Shown piece by piece: positions 50,429 to 60,502 of a stretch of DNA of 64,000 nt (positions within the stretch are counted from its first letter, which is position 1; each line of letters begins with the position of its first letter). The translations under genes were made by a program, and so were the position numbers. The stretch spans positions 11,656,001 to 11,720,000 of the forward strand of contig JBHGNT010000008.1 of NCBI GenBank assembly GCA_043228905.1, read 5' to 3'. The notes below the pieces were generated by a model. The model worked only from the letters and a program-made list of their open reading frames with translations. It was not told where the DNA came from and ran no database searches. This DNA comes from Azolla caroliniana (lineage: Eukaryota > Polypodiophyta).

Positions 50429-51629
50429 TATATGTTGTCGATCAAAGAATCCTCGTCACCGACCCTATGGCTTACTACAAAGACTTCCCATTCCGGAAAC
50501 ACCTTGGAAGTCTATATCCTTGGACTTCATTACTGATCTCCCAGTTTCAAAAGGTTTTGATGCAATTCTCACAGTGGTTGATCGATTTACCAAAATGGCA
50601 CATTTCTTGCCATGTACAAAGTCGATTACTAGTCAAGAGACGGCTGATCTCGTTATGCGGGAGGTATTTAAGCATCATGGTCTGCCAGATGATATTATTA
50701 GTGATCGTGGACCACAATTCATCTCAAAGTTTTGGAAGCACCTGTTCAAACTTCTCCACATTTCAGTTAAGCTTTCTTCGGGCTATCATCCTGAAACAAA
50801 TGGCCAAACAGAGCGTACCAACCAGACATTGGAACAATATCTTCGTTGTTTCATCAACTATCAACAAGATGATTGGGTTGCATTTTTGCACTTGGCGGAA
50901 TTCGCTTACAACAACTCAGCCCATTCTTCTACAGGATATTCCCCATTTTTCGCAAATACGGGCTGTCATCCTCGATGGACGATGAATGCGCATCCAGAAG
51001 TTCCTACCAACCCTGCTGCTGAGGATCGTCTTAGTCGCCTCCAAGAAATTCAAGCTAACATTCTCCACAATTTGCACGATGCTCAATTTACACACAAGAG
51101 GCTTGCCGATCGTCATCGTCTAGACTCCTCAAAAAAGTTCCGCATTGGGGATCATGTATGGCTTCTCCAACACAACATCAAGACCACTCGACCTTGCAGT
51201 AAATTGGATTACCAACGTTTTGGCCCTTACATGATCACTGGTAAGATAAGTGATGTTGCATTTCGTCTTGACCTCCCTCCGCACATGCATCTTCATCCGG
51301 TGTTTCATGTATCCCTTTTGGAACCTTATACTACAAGTTCAATTCCGGGCCGTCTTACGACACCCCCACCACCTGTCGAGTTCTTGGACGGGCCTGAATT
51401 TGAAGTTGCTGCCGTTCTCGATTCTAAAATCGTGCGCAACAAGTTGTATTACTTGGTCGATTGGCTAGGCTATACCCCCAATGATCGAACTTGGGAACCT
51501 GCCACAAATCTTTCCAATGCTGCAGAACTCGTCAATGCATTTCATCGCCAATATCCTTGTAAACCAGGTCCTAATACAAACCCTACGACCCGTGAGACGT
51601 GTCGTCGAAGAAGGGGGATAGTGTCATGA
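50412..51629 (+). CDS. Integrase core and chromodomain of Ty3-H
   Basis: 405 codons in a different frame from the upstream pol, starting RSCDICCRSKNPRHR (second half of the zinc-binding domain). The catalytic core has SLDFITDLP, IISDRGPQF and the E in SGYHPETNGQTER, i.e. D,D35E. The C-terminal GPF region (KLDYQRFGPYMI) and a chromodomain (EVAAVLDSKIVRNKLYYLVDWLGY, with W for WEP at NDRTWEP) follow. Chromodomains direct chromovirus insertion to modified chromatin. The frame break sits inside a folded domain, so it is most likely a mutation. Confidence 0.93.
   Translation: MLRSCDICCRSKNPRHRPYGLLQRLPIPETPWKSISLDFITDLPVSKGFDAILTVVDRFTKMAHFLPCTKSITSQETADLVMREVFKHHGLPDDIISDRGPQFISKFWKHLFKLLHISVKLSSGYHPETNGQTERTNQTLEQYLRCFINYQQDDWVAFLHLAEFAYNNSAHSSTGYSPFFANTGCHPRWTMNAHPEVPTNPAAEDRLSRLQEIQANILHNLHDAQFTHKRLADRHRLDSSKKFRIGDHVWLLQHNIKTTRPCSKLDYQRFGPYMITGKISDVAFRLDLPPHMHLHPVFHVSLLEPYTTSSIPGRLTTPPPPVEFLDGPEFEVAAVLDSKIVRNKLYYLVDWLGYTPNDRTWEPATNLSNAAELVNAFHRQYPCKPGPNTNPTTRETCRRRRGIVS
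51608..51621 (+). other. Polypurine tract of Ty3-H
   Basis: GAAGAAGGGGGATA directly before the 3' LTR start at 51622. It overlaps the end of the integrase frame. Confidence 0.85.
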
Positions 51630-52092
51630 TAACAGTCACATCATGCATAGAAAGGATCATGACACTCACATTATGACTCGAAAGGATTTGAACCCACGAC
51701 CTTGTTGTACACATGTCAAATCCTTAACCATTGTATTAATATTCTTATATGTATAGTCTCTAGAATATGAAATCTAATATCATAGGAATATTCTATATTA
51801 CTCTACATTCTAGGATGACCTAGAATATTCTAGAGTGTTCTATACCACTAGAACCTTCTAGAATACTCTAGAGATCTTCTAGATTACTCTACATTCTAGG
51901 ATAACCTAGAATATTCTAGAGAGTTCTCTATTACTTATAAATAGGGATCTACCACCCATCCCAAACCTAAATTGGTTCAACGCCATTTTGTAGCCTACTC
52001 TTTGTAATCCATTTTACGCTTCAATATAATAATTCTCTTTCAATTATCTCTCTATCTCTTTTTCTCTCTCTTTCTCTCTCTCAGTCTTGACA
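51622..52092 (+). repeat. 3' LTR of Ty3-H
   Basis: 471 bp, same as the 5' LTR apart from about two substitutions (near 51650 and 51811). It holds copies of the tRNA-like module (51674-51740), heat-shock-like repeats (51823-51926) and TATA box (51936-51943). Confidence 0.96.
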
Positions 52093-55000
52093 TTTATCAC
52101 GGCATCACAGATGGAGACGAAGGTGCTCGATAGCGGTGCGGTTTTTGCGTGAATTCGGAGCCAAAACGGTGGGAAATCCGTCCAATTCCTAACGGTGCCG
52201 GAAAATCACGAAATGAACAAGAGGGAACTCTTGTCCCAAGTGAGAATGTATTTTTAAAGCGGACTGTTGGGGAGTGGGGAAGTGATAGTCCGAGAAGCCC
52301 TGATACCCCACACAGGAAGAAAACTCTCGGAGCAAAACATGTACGAATCGGTCCGGATGGGGCATCTACGTACACGACCGTAACCGGAGGATTGAAGAAA
52401 TGATACCGACAAGTGGAGGATAAGTTGTGGTCGGCATCAATAATAAAAGAAGATGAAGAAATCATGGGGATAGTCGAAGAAGTGTTCTATGGGAACACGC
52501 TACAACGACTTGAAGAGCTTGCGGAAGATAAAAGCCAAGGGAACCGGGTAGTCCCGGTGGAATTGGTCGCGATGTACGAGATCATTGCGAAAATGGAGCC
52601 GGATACGCTCCGCAAAGAAGAAGCAATGGTAAGTACGAAATACAAGACCGTGGAGAAGAAGGTGAAACTGGCCGCGGGACCACTACCCGCCGATAGGGAA
52701 CAAAAGAGGAAAGAAGTCTCGGGAGATCCGACACTTCGGAAGTCCGTGGATATCGGACATGCCTTCACGGAGGAGACCCGGAAGAAACTTCGAATCGGTG
52801 GAGGTGGGTTCCTATTACAAAAAGAAGAAGAACGGTTTCGCGAGATGTTGGAGCAACACAGCAAAGCGTTTGCATTTACATCCAGGGAGATAGGGTGCAT
52901 CGATCCGAGAATAGTGGAACCGATGGTGATCTTCACGATTGACCATGTACCGTGGAACCTGAAGCCGATTCCGGTGCCACGAGCGCATATTCCGAAAGTC
53001 TTTGACTTGCTCAAGGAGAAGGTGGTGATGGGGATTCTAGAGCCATCAACTGCTCCGTACTCAAATCGATGGTTTACGGTTCCGAAGAAGAATGGGTCAC
53101 TCCGATTTATCCAAGACTTGCAACCGGTGAATAAGGTCACGATCCGGAACTCGGGAGTCGGTCCGATAGTGGACGAATTTGCGGAAGCTTTTGCCGGTCG
53201 TGCGATATACTCCATCGGAGACCTATACTCGGGGTATGACCAATTCCAACTAGCCGTGGAGAGCCGAGACATCACAACCATGCGAACACTGATAGGATTA
53301 GTGCGAATGTGCACACTACCACAAGGAGCGACAAACTCGGTTGCTCATATGATGAACGCGATGAACAAGGTGCTTCGAGACTGCATTCCGGAGATAACGA
53401 TGCCGTTCCTCGATGACATTCCGATGAAAGGATGCGCGGTAGAAGAAAAAGATGAGACTATGGATGATCGGGGATGCCGAAAGTTCGTGGTCGACCATAT
53501 TCATGATTGCGAGAAAGTGTTGTGAAAGCTAGAAGATGTGCACCTAACACTTTCCGGGGAGAAATTGGCATTCGGGCAAGAAGAAATATTGGTGGTCGGG
53601 CATCTATGTGGGCCCTACGGCCGAAGACCGTCACCAACAAAGATCGATGCGATTCAAGGTATGGAGGAAATATGCGAGTCAACATCCGAAGTCTGAAGGT
53701 TTCTCGGTGCATGTGCATTCTATAACATATGGATTCCACACTATGCACATATAGCGGACCTGCTCTACCACTTGTTGCGGAAAGGTAAGAAATTCGAATG
53801 GAAACCGGAACACACCAAAGCCATGAAGAAATTGAAGAAGACACTTCGGAGGGCGGAAGCACTTTAGAAGCCGAGCTACGACCGACCGATCATAGTAACG
53901 GTTGATACAAGTCTAACCGGTATCGGGTGGGTCATCAATCAAGCCGACTCGGATGGTTCACGGTATCCGATCCGATTCGGAGCAAAGGTTCTCAACGAAA
54001 AGCAACGTGGATATGCACAAGTCAAAAGAGAACTGTGGGGAGTCGTGTCAGCAATAAAATTGGATCGGGATTATTTGATCGGAGCCGAAGTGGTGATCGA
54101 GACGGATTGTCTTCCGATACTCAGGATGATGTGGTGTTGTACGATACCGGATGTAGCTATGCTAAGGTGGGTTCCATATGTTAAGTCGCTTAATCCGGAG
54201 GTTCGACACATCTCAAGGAAGGAAAACGCGGTAGCGGATATGTTATCAAGGGCTCGGTTCGGAGACGACATAACCGAATCGGATAACGAAGAAGTTTCCG
54301 AAGACTACTTCGCGTCGGAGCACATATGCCGAGTGAACGTAATCCGAGAATTCCGGGAAGAAGAATACGAGGGAGAGAGTTTGATGATCGGAAAGATGTT
54401 ACAAGAGGCCGAGGACTCAACAAATGATAAAGGAAGAAGAGCCGAGATCTAAAGGAAGAAGAGGCAAGTTCAAAAGTTCTTCTTGGAAAACGGATTAATA
54501 TGGAGGGCGCCGAAAATACCGGATGGTATACCACTTCGAGTAGTCGGGAAAAAAGAGCAACGAAACCGGATAATGTCCGAGTTTCACGAATCCGATTGGG
54601 CTGGACACCAAGGAACATGGGCAACATTTGTGAAGATCAAGCAAAAATATTGGTGGAAGAAAATGTACAAAGATGTCGCGGAGTTCACGGAAAGCTGCGA
54701 GAAATGTCAAGTCTACTCCGGGGTTCGACATCAAGATGAGTTACATCCAACATTCTCACAGACAATCAACTTCAAGTGGATGGTCGACATAGTGGCCATG
54801 CCGACTGGGATTGGACAAAAGAAATACTTGGTATTAGCTCGGGAAGATCTCACGAATCAAGTAGAAGGTCGAGCGCTTCAGAGGAAAACGTGTTCCGCGG
54901 TATGCCAATTTCTTTTGGAGGAAGTATTTTGCAGGTACGGGTGCGTAGGGCAAGTGATTGCGGACTGGGGAGAACTCAACTCGGACAAAGCTAGGGGATT

Positions 55001-55197
55001 CTTCGCCAAACACTGAGTTCGGTTATCGCTGACAACGGCATACAATCCGGAGGCCAACGGGAAAATCGAACGAGGACATAGTCCGATCGTGAAAGCACTT
55101 GCGAAGGCATGCGATGGAAAGGTGAAGGACTGGCCGCAGATGCTTCCGTATGCACTATGGGCGGATTGGAAGACGCATAGCTCCGTAACCGGTTACG
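52093..55197 (+). pseudogene. RT, RNase H and integrase of Ty3-D
   Basis: Continuation of Ty3-D after Ty3-H. The RT domain (52413-53525) reads KKNGSLRFIQDLQPVN, GDLYSGYDQF and catalytic MPFLDDIPMKG, an F-L-D-D variant. RNase H is near 53890-54240 (VTVDTSLTGIGWV, VRHISRKENAVADMLSR). Integrase follows (FHESDWAGHQGTW, CEKCQVYSG, DIVAMPTGIGQKKYLVLAREDL, NPEANGKIERGH). One frame runs throughout but is cut by TGA at 53523, TGA near 53693, TAG near 53866, TAA near 54450 and TGA near 55014. It ends abruptly at ~55197 in integrase, fused to gag of Ty3-X. Confidence 0.9.
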
Positions 55198-56368
55198 TGA
55201 TGGTGCCGGGAGTGTGCGTCAAGCGCCATCGCGCGGTTGGTCCTTCCAAGGTCATGCTGAACTCGGCCATCTTCGAGCGTTCTGCTTCGGCGGCGGTCAA
55301 GGGTTGCGACATATGGTTTGCTTCCCATGTTTGCAGAAATGCATAGATATGAGCTTCTGCCTCCAGATCATCCCGGTACTTGGGATATTGGAACAACATG
55401 TCGTCGTCTGGTGTCAGAGGTCTCTCCTCCTCTTCTTTCGGTGTCGGAGGTCTTGCCTCCTCTTCCTTTGGTGTCGGAGGTCTTGCCTCCTTTTCTTCCA
55501 GTGTTGCACGTGGCAGTGTCGGAAGTTGATCCACCACTTGCCAATCTGGGGCTTGCAGTTCCGTTAACTCCGGTTCTGGTGTCGGCAAGGTATCTGACTG
55601 CTCGTCCTTCAGTCCGTTTCGGGTGTCATGGCTACTACGGTAATTCGAATGGGCGCTGCATTCGCCGTCCGAATCCGATTCGAAGGCCGAGAATGGTTCC
55701 GAATCACCTCCCCCTGTCGCTAGTGCCTGGAAAATGGATTCCATGTCCCGGACCCGGAAACTGCTCAAGATGCTTCCTTCGTCCGGTTGGGAATTCTGTT
55801 GTCCGCGGAGTGTCGTCCGGTACTTGGGATATTGGAACGACATGTCGTCGTCTGGTGTCGGAGGTCTCTCCTCCTCTTCTTTCGGTGTCGGAGGTCTTGC
55901 CTCCTTTTCTTCCGGTGTCACACATGGCAGTGTCGGAAGTTGATCCAGCACTTGCCAATCTGGGCCTTCCAGTTCCGTTACCTCCGGTTTTGGTGTCGGC
56001 AAGGTATCTGACTGCTCGCCCTTTAGTCCGTTTCGGGTGTCGTGGCTGCTACGGTAATTCGAATGGGCACTACATTCGCCGTCTGAATCCGATTCGAAGG
56101 CCGAGAATGGTTCCGAATAACCTCCCCCTATCGCTAGTGCCCGCAGAATGGATTCCGCGTCCCGGAGACTGCTCAAGCTGCTTCCTTCGTCCGGTTGGGA
56201 ATTCTGCTGTCCGCGGAGTGACTCTGCAGCCACTCACCAGATTACTTTGGAAAATGAGCAATCCGCACGGATCTCTTCTGGCGCCTGTTGGAAAGCCTCT
56301 CGCTTCCGCAATTGTTCGGCAAGTCTTCTTGCATGCTCCGTAACCGGGTCGTTTGTTGGTCTAGTCAT
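55198..56368 (-). pseudogene. Gag of Ty3-X (N-terminal part)
   Basis: Starts MTRPTNDPVTEHARRLAEQL at 56368. A stop or shift lies near 56240, then a long open frame to the junction. It is dominated by an in-frame tandem duplication with a 408-bp period (136 residues: RGQQNSQPDEGS..., ending ...PKYR), rich in Pro/Glu/Asp. The beginning of the capsid follows (DLEAEAHIYAFLQTWEANHM) and is cut at ~55198 against Ty3-D integrase. It is related to gag of Ty3-2. Confidence 0.8.
55392..56207 (-). repeat. In-frame 408-bp tandem duplication in Ty3-X gag
   Basis: Landmarks such as 'gaattctg' (55791 and 56199) are 408 bp apart, a multiple of three, and the two copies are very similar. Ty3-2 gag lacks the duplication. 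Confidence 0.8.
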
Positions 56369-56403
56369 CCATGCCCGCTGTTGTCCGCTGCATTTGTGTA
56401 GAA

Positions 56404-56416
56404 ATCGTGGTCGCCA
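56404..56416 (-). other. Primer-binding site of Ty3-X
   Basis: Minus strand TGGCGACCACGAT, 7 bases inside the LTR end, identical to that of Ty3-2 (7224-7236). Confidence 0.7.
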
Positions 56417-56423
56417 AAAACTG

Positions 56424-56885
56424 TGTAATCGCTAGGGCCGGACAATGGCCTAACACAAGGTATCCTCTTGAGACACTTCACCAAAGGGGTGTTGCGGTGA
56501 GATAGAGTTAGACCGACTATTTATGGAACCCTGAGGAGTTACTGGCGGCAATATCATTAGTCACAATACACGTGTAGGATAAATTATACTTCGCACAACA
56601 TGGTAATTAACAATTATTAAGATATAGAACAACAACACTCTATTAATTATACGCTAATGATTACAATCTAACCGGCCCTTTTTATAGGTTTCTGGTTTTA
56701 GGTACAAACCGATGCCAACCGGCAACTGGCTACGAACCGGTCCGGATCTGGATCGGCATACCGATTCCGTGTCCGTCCGTTCGCTTCTCAAATCATAATA
56801 ATTCTATGTAAATATATAATAAGCTCCCAATTATTAATTATCCCCTCGTTTCCCATTCTGGAGTTCCCTTGCCGACCGGCTAACA
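56424..56885 (-). repeat. 5' LTR of Ty3-X
   Basis: 462 bp, minus strand TGTTAGCCGG...GCGATTACA. Flanked by CAACT at 56886-56890, matching 14691-14695. Confidence 0.92.
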
Positions 56886-57467
56886 CAACTCCCTTGCGGC
56901 TGGGACTCCTTCATGTTGGCGTCGACTTCCTCCGTGTCCGTGTCCGATTGGCCTTTAGTTGATCCGGCTCCTCTGAATCCAGCTGTTGAAGCAAATCGGT
57001 TGTCTCCGAGTCGGTGTTTCCCAACTTGACTTATGGTCTCAGGACCTTCATCACAGCAGACCATGTCTGGGTCTTGGCCTTCTCCTTTCAGTCGGCTCTA
57101 TCCTTCTTGACTCTGTCGCCGCTGCCAATCATTTTGACTTGCTCGGATGTGCCGACTTCCTTCGTCGACTCGGCTTCCTTTTTCCTCTTGTCTCCCCCTT
57201 TGTTGGTTCTTCCTTCCTCTCCGGCTCCTTGTCCGATGCCATCCGTTCCGTTTCCTGTTCTCCCCCTGAAGTGCGGCATATCAAGATGCTGAATACCGAG
57301 CATCTCCGAGAAGTGTTGCAACTTGTCTGATCCGAGCAGTTTGGTGAAGATGTTGGCAACCTACCGATCCGTCCGAACATACCAAAGTTTGACTTCACCG
57401 CTCAGGACCCGCTCACGCACAAAGTGATAATGGCCTTCTATGTGCTTCATTCGAGCATGGAATACGG
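56886..57467 (-). pseudogene. Ty1-G: RNase H end and 3' region, right of Ty3-X
   Basis: Copia sequence resuming after Ty3-X. On the minus strand from 57467: RNase H end (VFHARMKHIEGHYHFVRERVLS, QHFSEMLGIQHLDMPHF) and the charged 3' region also seen in Ty1-A and Ty1-B. Stops and shifts are present. It is cut at 57467 by Ty3-E. It joins 14695 directly when Ty3-X is removed. Confidence 0.85.
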
Positions 57468-58337
57468 TGTCGTAGTGTAATTCGCACACTACGTGAAATT
57501 TGCATTTTGGTTCCTACGGATGGGACAACGAGGAACCGGTAAGGAGAACCGATGAGAACCGGATGAAGGAGGACCCGATAAGGAGATCCGATAAGAACCG
57601 GATCAAGAAGAACCGGCAAGAGCCGGATAAAGAAGGCTTGTGAGAGTCTCTCACCGGATGAAGAGACAAAATTATAAATAGAAGAAAAGATTCTTACATG
57701 CATAGGGTAGGTTCTCATAGGGCAAGATTCAAACCCTGTATCTCCACGTAGACAAACCCTAACCTTACCATTGTACTAACTTATCCTAAATTTTTTAAAT
57801 ATAGATTTAATACGTATAAGACCTTTATTTACACCTACTTTTATTAAAAGGTAAGTCATACATTTTTAGAATGCGTAAATACTTTATTTATAAGAAAAAT
57901 GTACACCAATAAAAAATTACTCGTGCACATCTAGCAAGCATGAGCACTATATTTAGGAAATAAAAGCATAGTGTAAAAGGCAACTCATACACATTTTTAG
58001 GGCGCATGAACACTTTAGAAAAAGCATGAAGCTATGCTTAGCCTTTGCCATCCTTATATAAGGAGGAGAGAAATATGTATGGGTTGTTGATTATTTTACA
58101 AGGATTGATCAATCTAATATATTCGTGGGATTCACGAGTTTATCATAAAAATTCTCTTTCTTGCAATTTAAATATTGATTCAATACACTAAACATGTGGG
58201 ATTCACAAGTTCTATTTCTTACTTCTCTTTCTACCTATTCATAACTAGCCTTATATTGTATTCTTCTTTCTCCTAGTCCAAAACCTCAGTGGTTTCCACC
58301 CGAATCACACAACGACCCGAAGCCAAAAGGCACAACA
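57468..58337 (+). repeat. 5' LTR of Ty3-E
   Basis: 870 bp, TGTCGTAGTG...GGCACAACA. It is longer than the 766-bp solo LTRs and carries a GC-rich stretch with repeated 'gaaccgg' and 'cggat' (57535-57660) that they lack. Left flank is ACGG. Confidence 0.9.
57718..57786 (-). other. tRNA-like module, antisense in the Ty3-E LTR
   Basis: The minus strand has an A-box-like AGTACAATGGTAAGG and a B-box-like GGGTTTGAATCTTGC, at the same place as in the solo LTRs but with more substitutions. Confidence 0.45.
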
Positions 58338-58341
58338 TAAG

Positions 58342-58359
58342 TGGTGAACCCGACGTGAA
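58342..58359 (+). other. Primer-binding site of Ty3-E
   Basis: TGGTGAACCCGACGTGAA, the same as in Ty3-D, four bases inside the LTR end. Confidence 0.75.
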
Positions 58360-58375
58360 ACCGGGTGGTAAGGAG

Positions 58376-60403
58376 ATGGAAAATCAACCTATGGCTAACA
58401 ACATGATGGTGATGTTTGAGTGGATGCTACAAGAACAACGCGCGATGTTGGAGATTGCGGCGGCAGTAGAGCGGCTAGTGCCACGGAACGGGAAATTCAA
58501 CAAGAAAGACGTGTCACGATATTTGCGAGATTACAAGTCGGAAATGCTACGGTGCGGGATTTCGGAAGGACTGCAAGTGACATCCTTCAACCGGGTGGCG
58601 ATCGACGGGCTTCAAGGGAGTATCCACGGGATATGGTAGCAAAATCTGACATGGGAGGCATTTGAAGAGGCGCTAAAGACCACGTTCGCCATCAAGGACT
58701 CCTCCAAGGCAACAAGGAGGGGATTCGAAGATTGGGTGGAAACACTGGATAAGGGGATGAAGGTCCTCGATGTCTTTTTGTCATTCGAAAGTCGGTTCGG
58801 GAGGTTGTCTGTGAGAGATCAAGCTATCCACGCATTGGACAAAGTGATCATGTTCCTACGAGCCGTGGACATCCGGAACCGGAAAGATCTTGGAGTGCTT
58901 TTGGAGGACACGACCACTGAGAGTGGCCTCACCGAAACATGGGAAAGCGTGCGAGATATCATCGCGCGATACACGAAGAGGGGGCATTGGCATGGTAGCG
59001 AAGAAAAGAGGGTTTCAGAACCGATTCCGAAACCGAGATCCGGATTGGAAGACCATCAACCGAGGGCTAAGGAGACTACAACCGAGAAGGGAATCGATGC
59101 AACCATGGTGGAGCAGTTGCTGAAAGAAATGGAGAATCTGAAAATCCGATGGTAAAGAAGTGGGATGACCGTCCCACAAGCTCCAAGTATATTGACCATC
59201 GGTGTATATGTTGCGATAGCACCGAACATGATCGCAAGAATTGCGACAAGCATAAGGAGGCGTTACGACGAGATCTTATCTACTACGAGGGAAATCGGAT
59301 CCATTCGATGGATTGTCGGAAGCCACTCTGACCAAACTTTCAGAAAGGTGGCATGAAGAAGGTCCTCGAGGAGGAAATAGCAACGAAAAGAAATTATGTG
59401 ACAACTACGGGAATACATGTCAGGGAGTCATCGGGAGCAAAGGTGTCTTTTTGGCTGGAAGTGTTAGAAAACCGATTCCAATGATATCCGAAGCTCCCTG
59501 AAAGGAATCCGAGAAGCTACGGGATGGGAGTGCCCTATGGATAAGAATAGTGTACACGTATCCCAATTGCATGAGGTGTATGTAGACGAGAAACAAGGGC
59601 GGACGGATGATGCGGCCGGACCATCTAAGACACCTGAAAGCTGGAACTCTGGAGGGAAGGGGAAAGAAAAGACGATTCCGGCATTCAATCTCGGCTCAGA
59701 CATCGAACAACAAACAGACTTGAAAAAGGTGTTCGAGGAGAGAATCCTCAATAGCCAGGTGGAATTTTCGCTTCAGGAATTACTCAGAATAGTGAAGAAG
59801 GAGTTCCATGATCTTCTTGTGGATCTCATGAAGAGAAAAAGACAAAGTATAGAGGAGAACACTCCAAGGGTAAAGGCGAACACGGTTTTGATGAATGACA
59901 CCAAAGTGCGGGACGAAATTCTGAACTCCCACTACACAAGGCCACACTTGGCACGTGCAATTACGGAGACTCCAGTCCAAATTGGCAACATCAAAGAGCC
60001 TGTGCTAGCATTGATTGATCACGGATCGGAGATCAATTTGATGTCCAAGGAGTTCTACCAGAAGGGGAAGTGGCCTATAAACACCAACCATGGATGGAAG
60101 ATCCAAGCAGCCACTAAAGCAACAGAAGATCTATTTGTGGCTTGTTCGGATGTGACGGTGAAGATCGGGGATGTCGAGATCGACCAAAATTTCTTCGTAC
60201 AAGATGAGGTCTCACATTCCGTGATCCTTGTGCAACCCTTTATCACGGCTTCATGGATGGAGACGAAGGTGCTCGATAGCGGTGCGGCTTTCGCACGAAT
60301 TCGGAGCCAAAGCGGAGGGAAATCTGTCCAATTCCTAACTGTGCCGGCAAATCATGAAAGGAACAAGAGAGAGCTCTTGTCCCAAACAAGGATGGATTTT
60401 TAG
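58376..60403 (+). pseudogene. Gag and protease of Ty3-E
   Basis: Gag as in Ty3-D (MFEWMLQEQRAMLEIAAA, YLRDYKSEMLRCG, zinc segment CICCDSTEHDRKNCDKH). It is broken by TAG at 58637-58639, a shift near 59145, TGA at 59329-59331 (CGA in Ty3-D) and a shift near 59475. The C-terminal part (59537-60403) is open and, unlike Ty3-D, keeps the link to protease in one frame (PVLALIDHGSEINLMS, again DHG), then the spacer up to 60403. Confidence 0.87.
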
Positions 60404-60502
60404 AGCGGACTGTTGTAGAGTGGGGAAGTGATAGTCTGAGAAGCCCTGATACCCCACAAAGGAAGAAAACTCTCGGAGCAAAACAAGTACGAATCGGTCT
60501 GG

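Larger units (their letters stand above)
46319..52092 (+). mobile_element. Ty3-H: young chromovirus (Ty3/gypsy), nearly intact
   Basis: Two 471-bp LTRs (46319-46789, 51622-52092) differ by only two substitutions by eye. The 5-bp duplication TTTAT is perfect (46314-46318 and 52093-52097). Order: LTR, gag, -1 frameshift signal, protease-RT-RNase H, integrase with a C-terminal chromodomain, polypurine tract, LTR. The only visible lesion is a frame break at ~50415 in the integrase zinc-binding domain. It is the most recent insertion visible here and splits Ty3-D. Confidence 0.97.
44138..55197 (+). mobile_element. Ty3-D: Ty3/gypsy element, truncated at both ends, split by Ty3-H
   Basis: 5' LTR remnant (to 44394), primer-binding site, gag-protease (44434-46313), then Ty3-H, then RT, RNase H and integrase (52093-55197). 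The left end is cut at the Penelope-like element and the right end breaks inside integrase against gag of Ty3-X, so no 3' LTR exists. It is the same family as Ty3-E (57468 onward) and the two solo LTRs. Confidence 0.9.
14696..56885 (-). mobile_element. Ty3-X: giant nested Ty3/gypsy element with a third ORF
   Basis: Two LTRs of equal length (462 bp) in the same orientation lie 41 kb apart, flanked by CAACT at 14691-14695 and 56886-56890. On the minus strand the order is 5' LTR, primer site, gag (56368 down to 55198), deletion, RT end and RNase H (41395 down to 40489), integrase (25509 to ~24437), a long third ORF (23992 to 15211) and 3' LTR. Its span is filled by later insertions: Ty3-D with Ty3-H, a Penelope-like element, Ty1-B with the DNA transposon, the gag-only LTR element and a solo LTR. 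Protease and most of RT are missing between 41395 and 55198. Confidence 0.85.
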
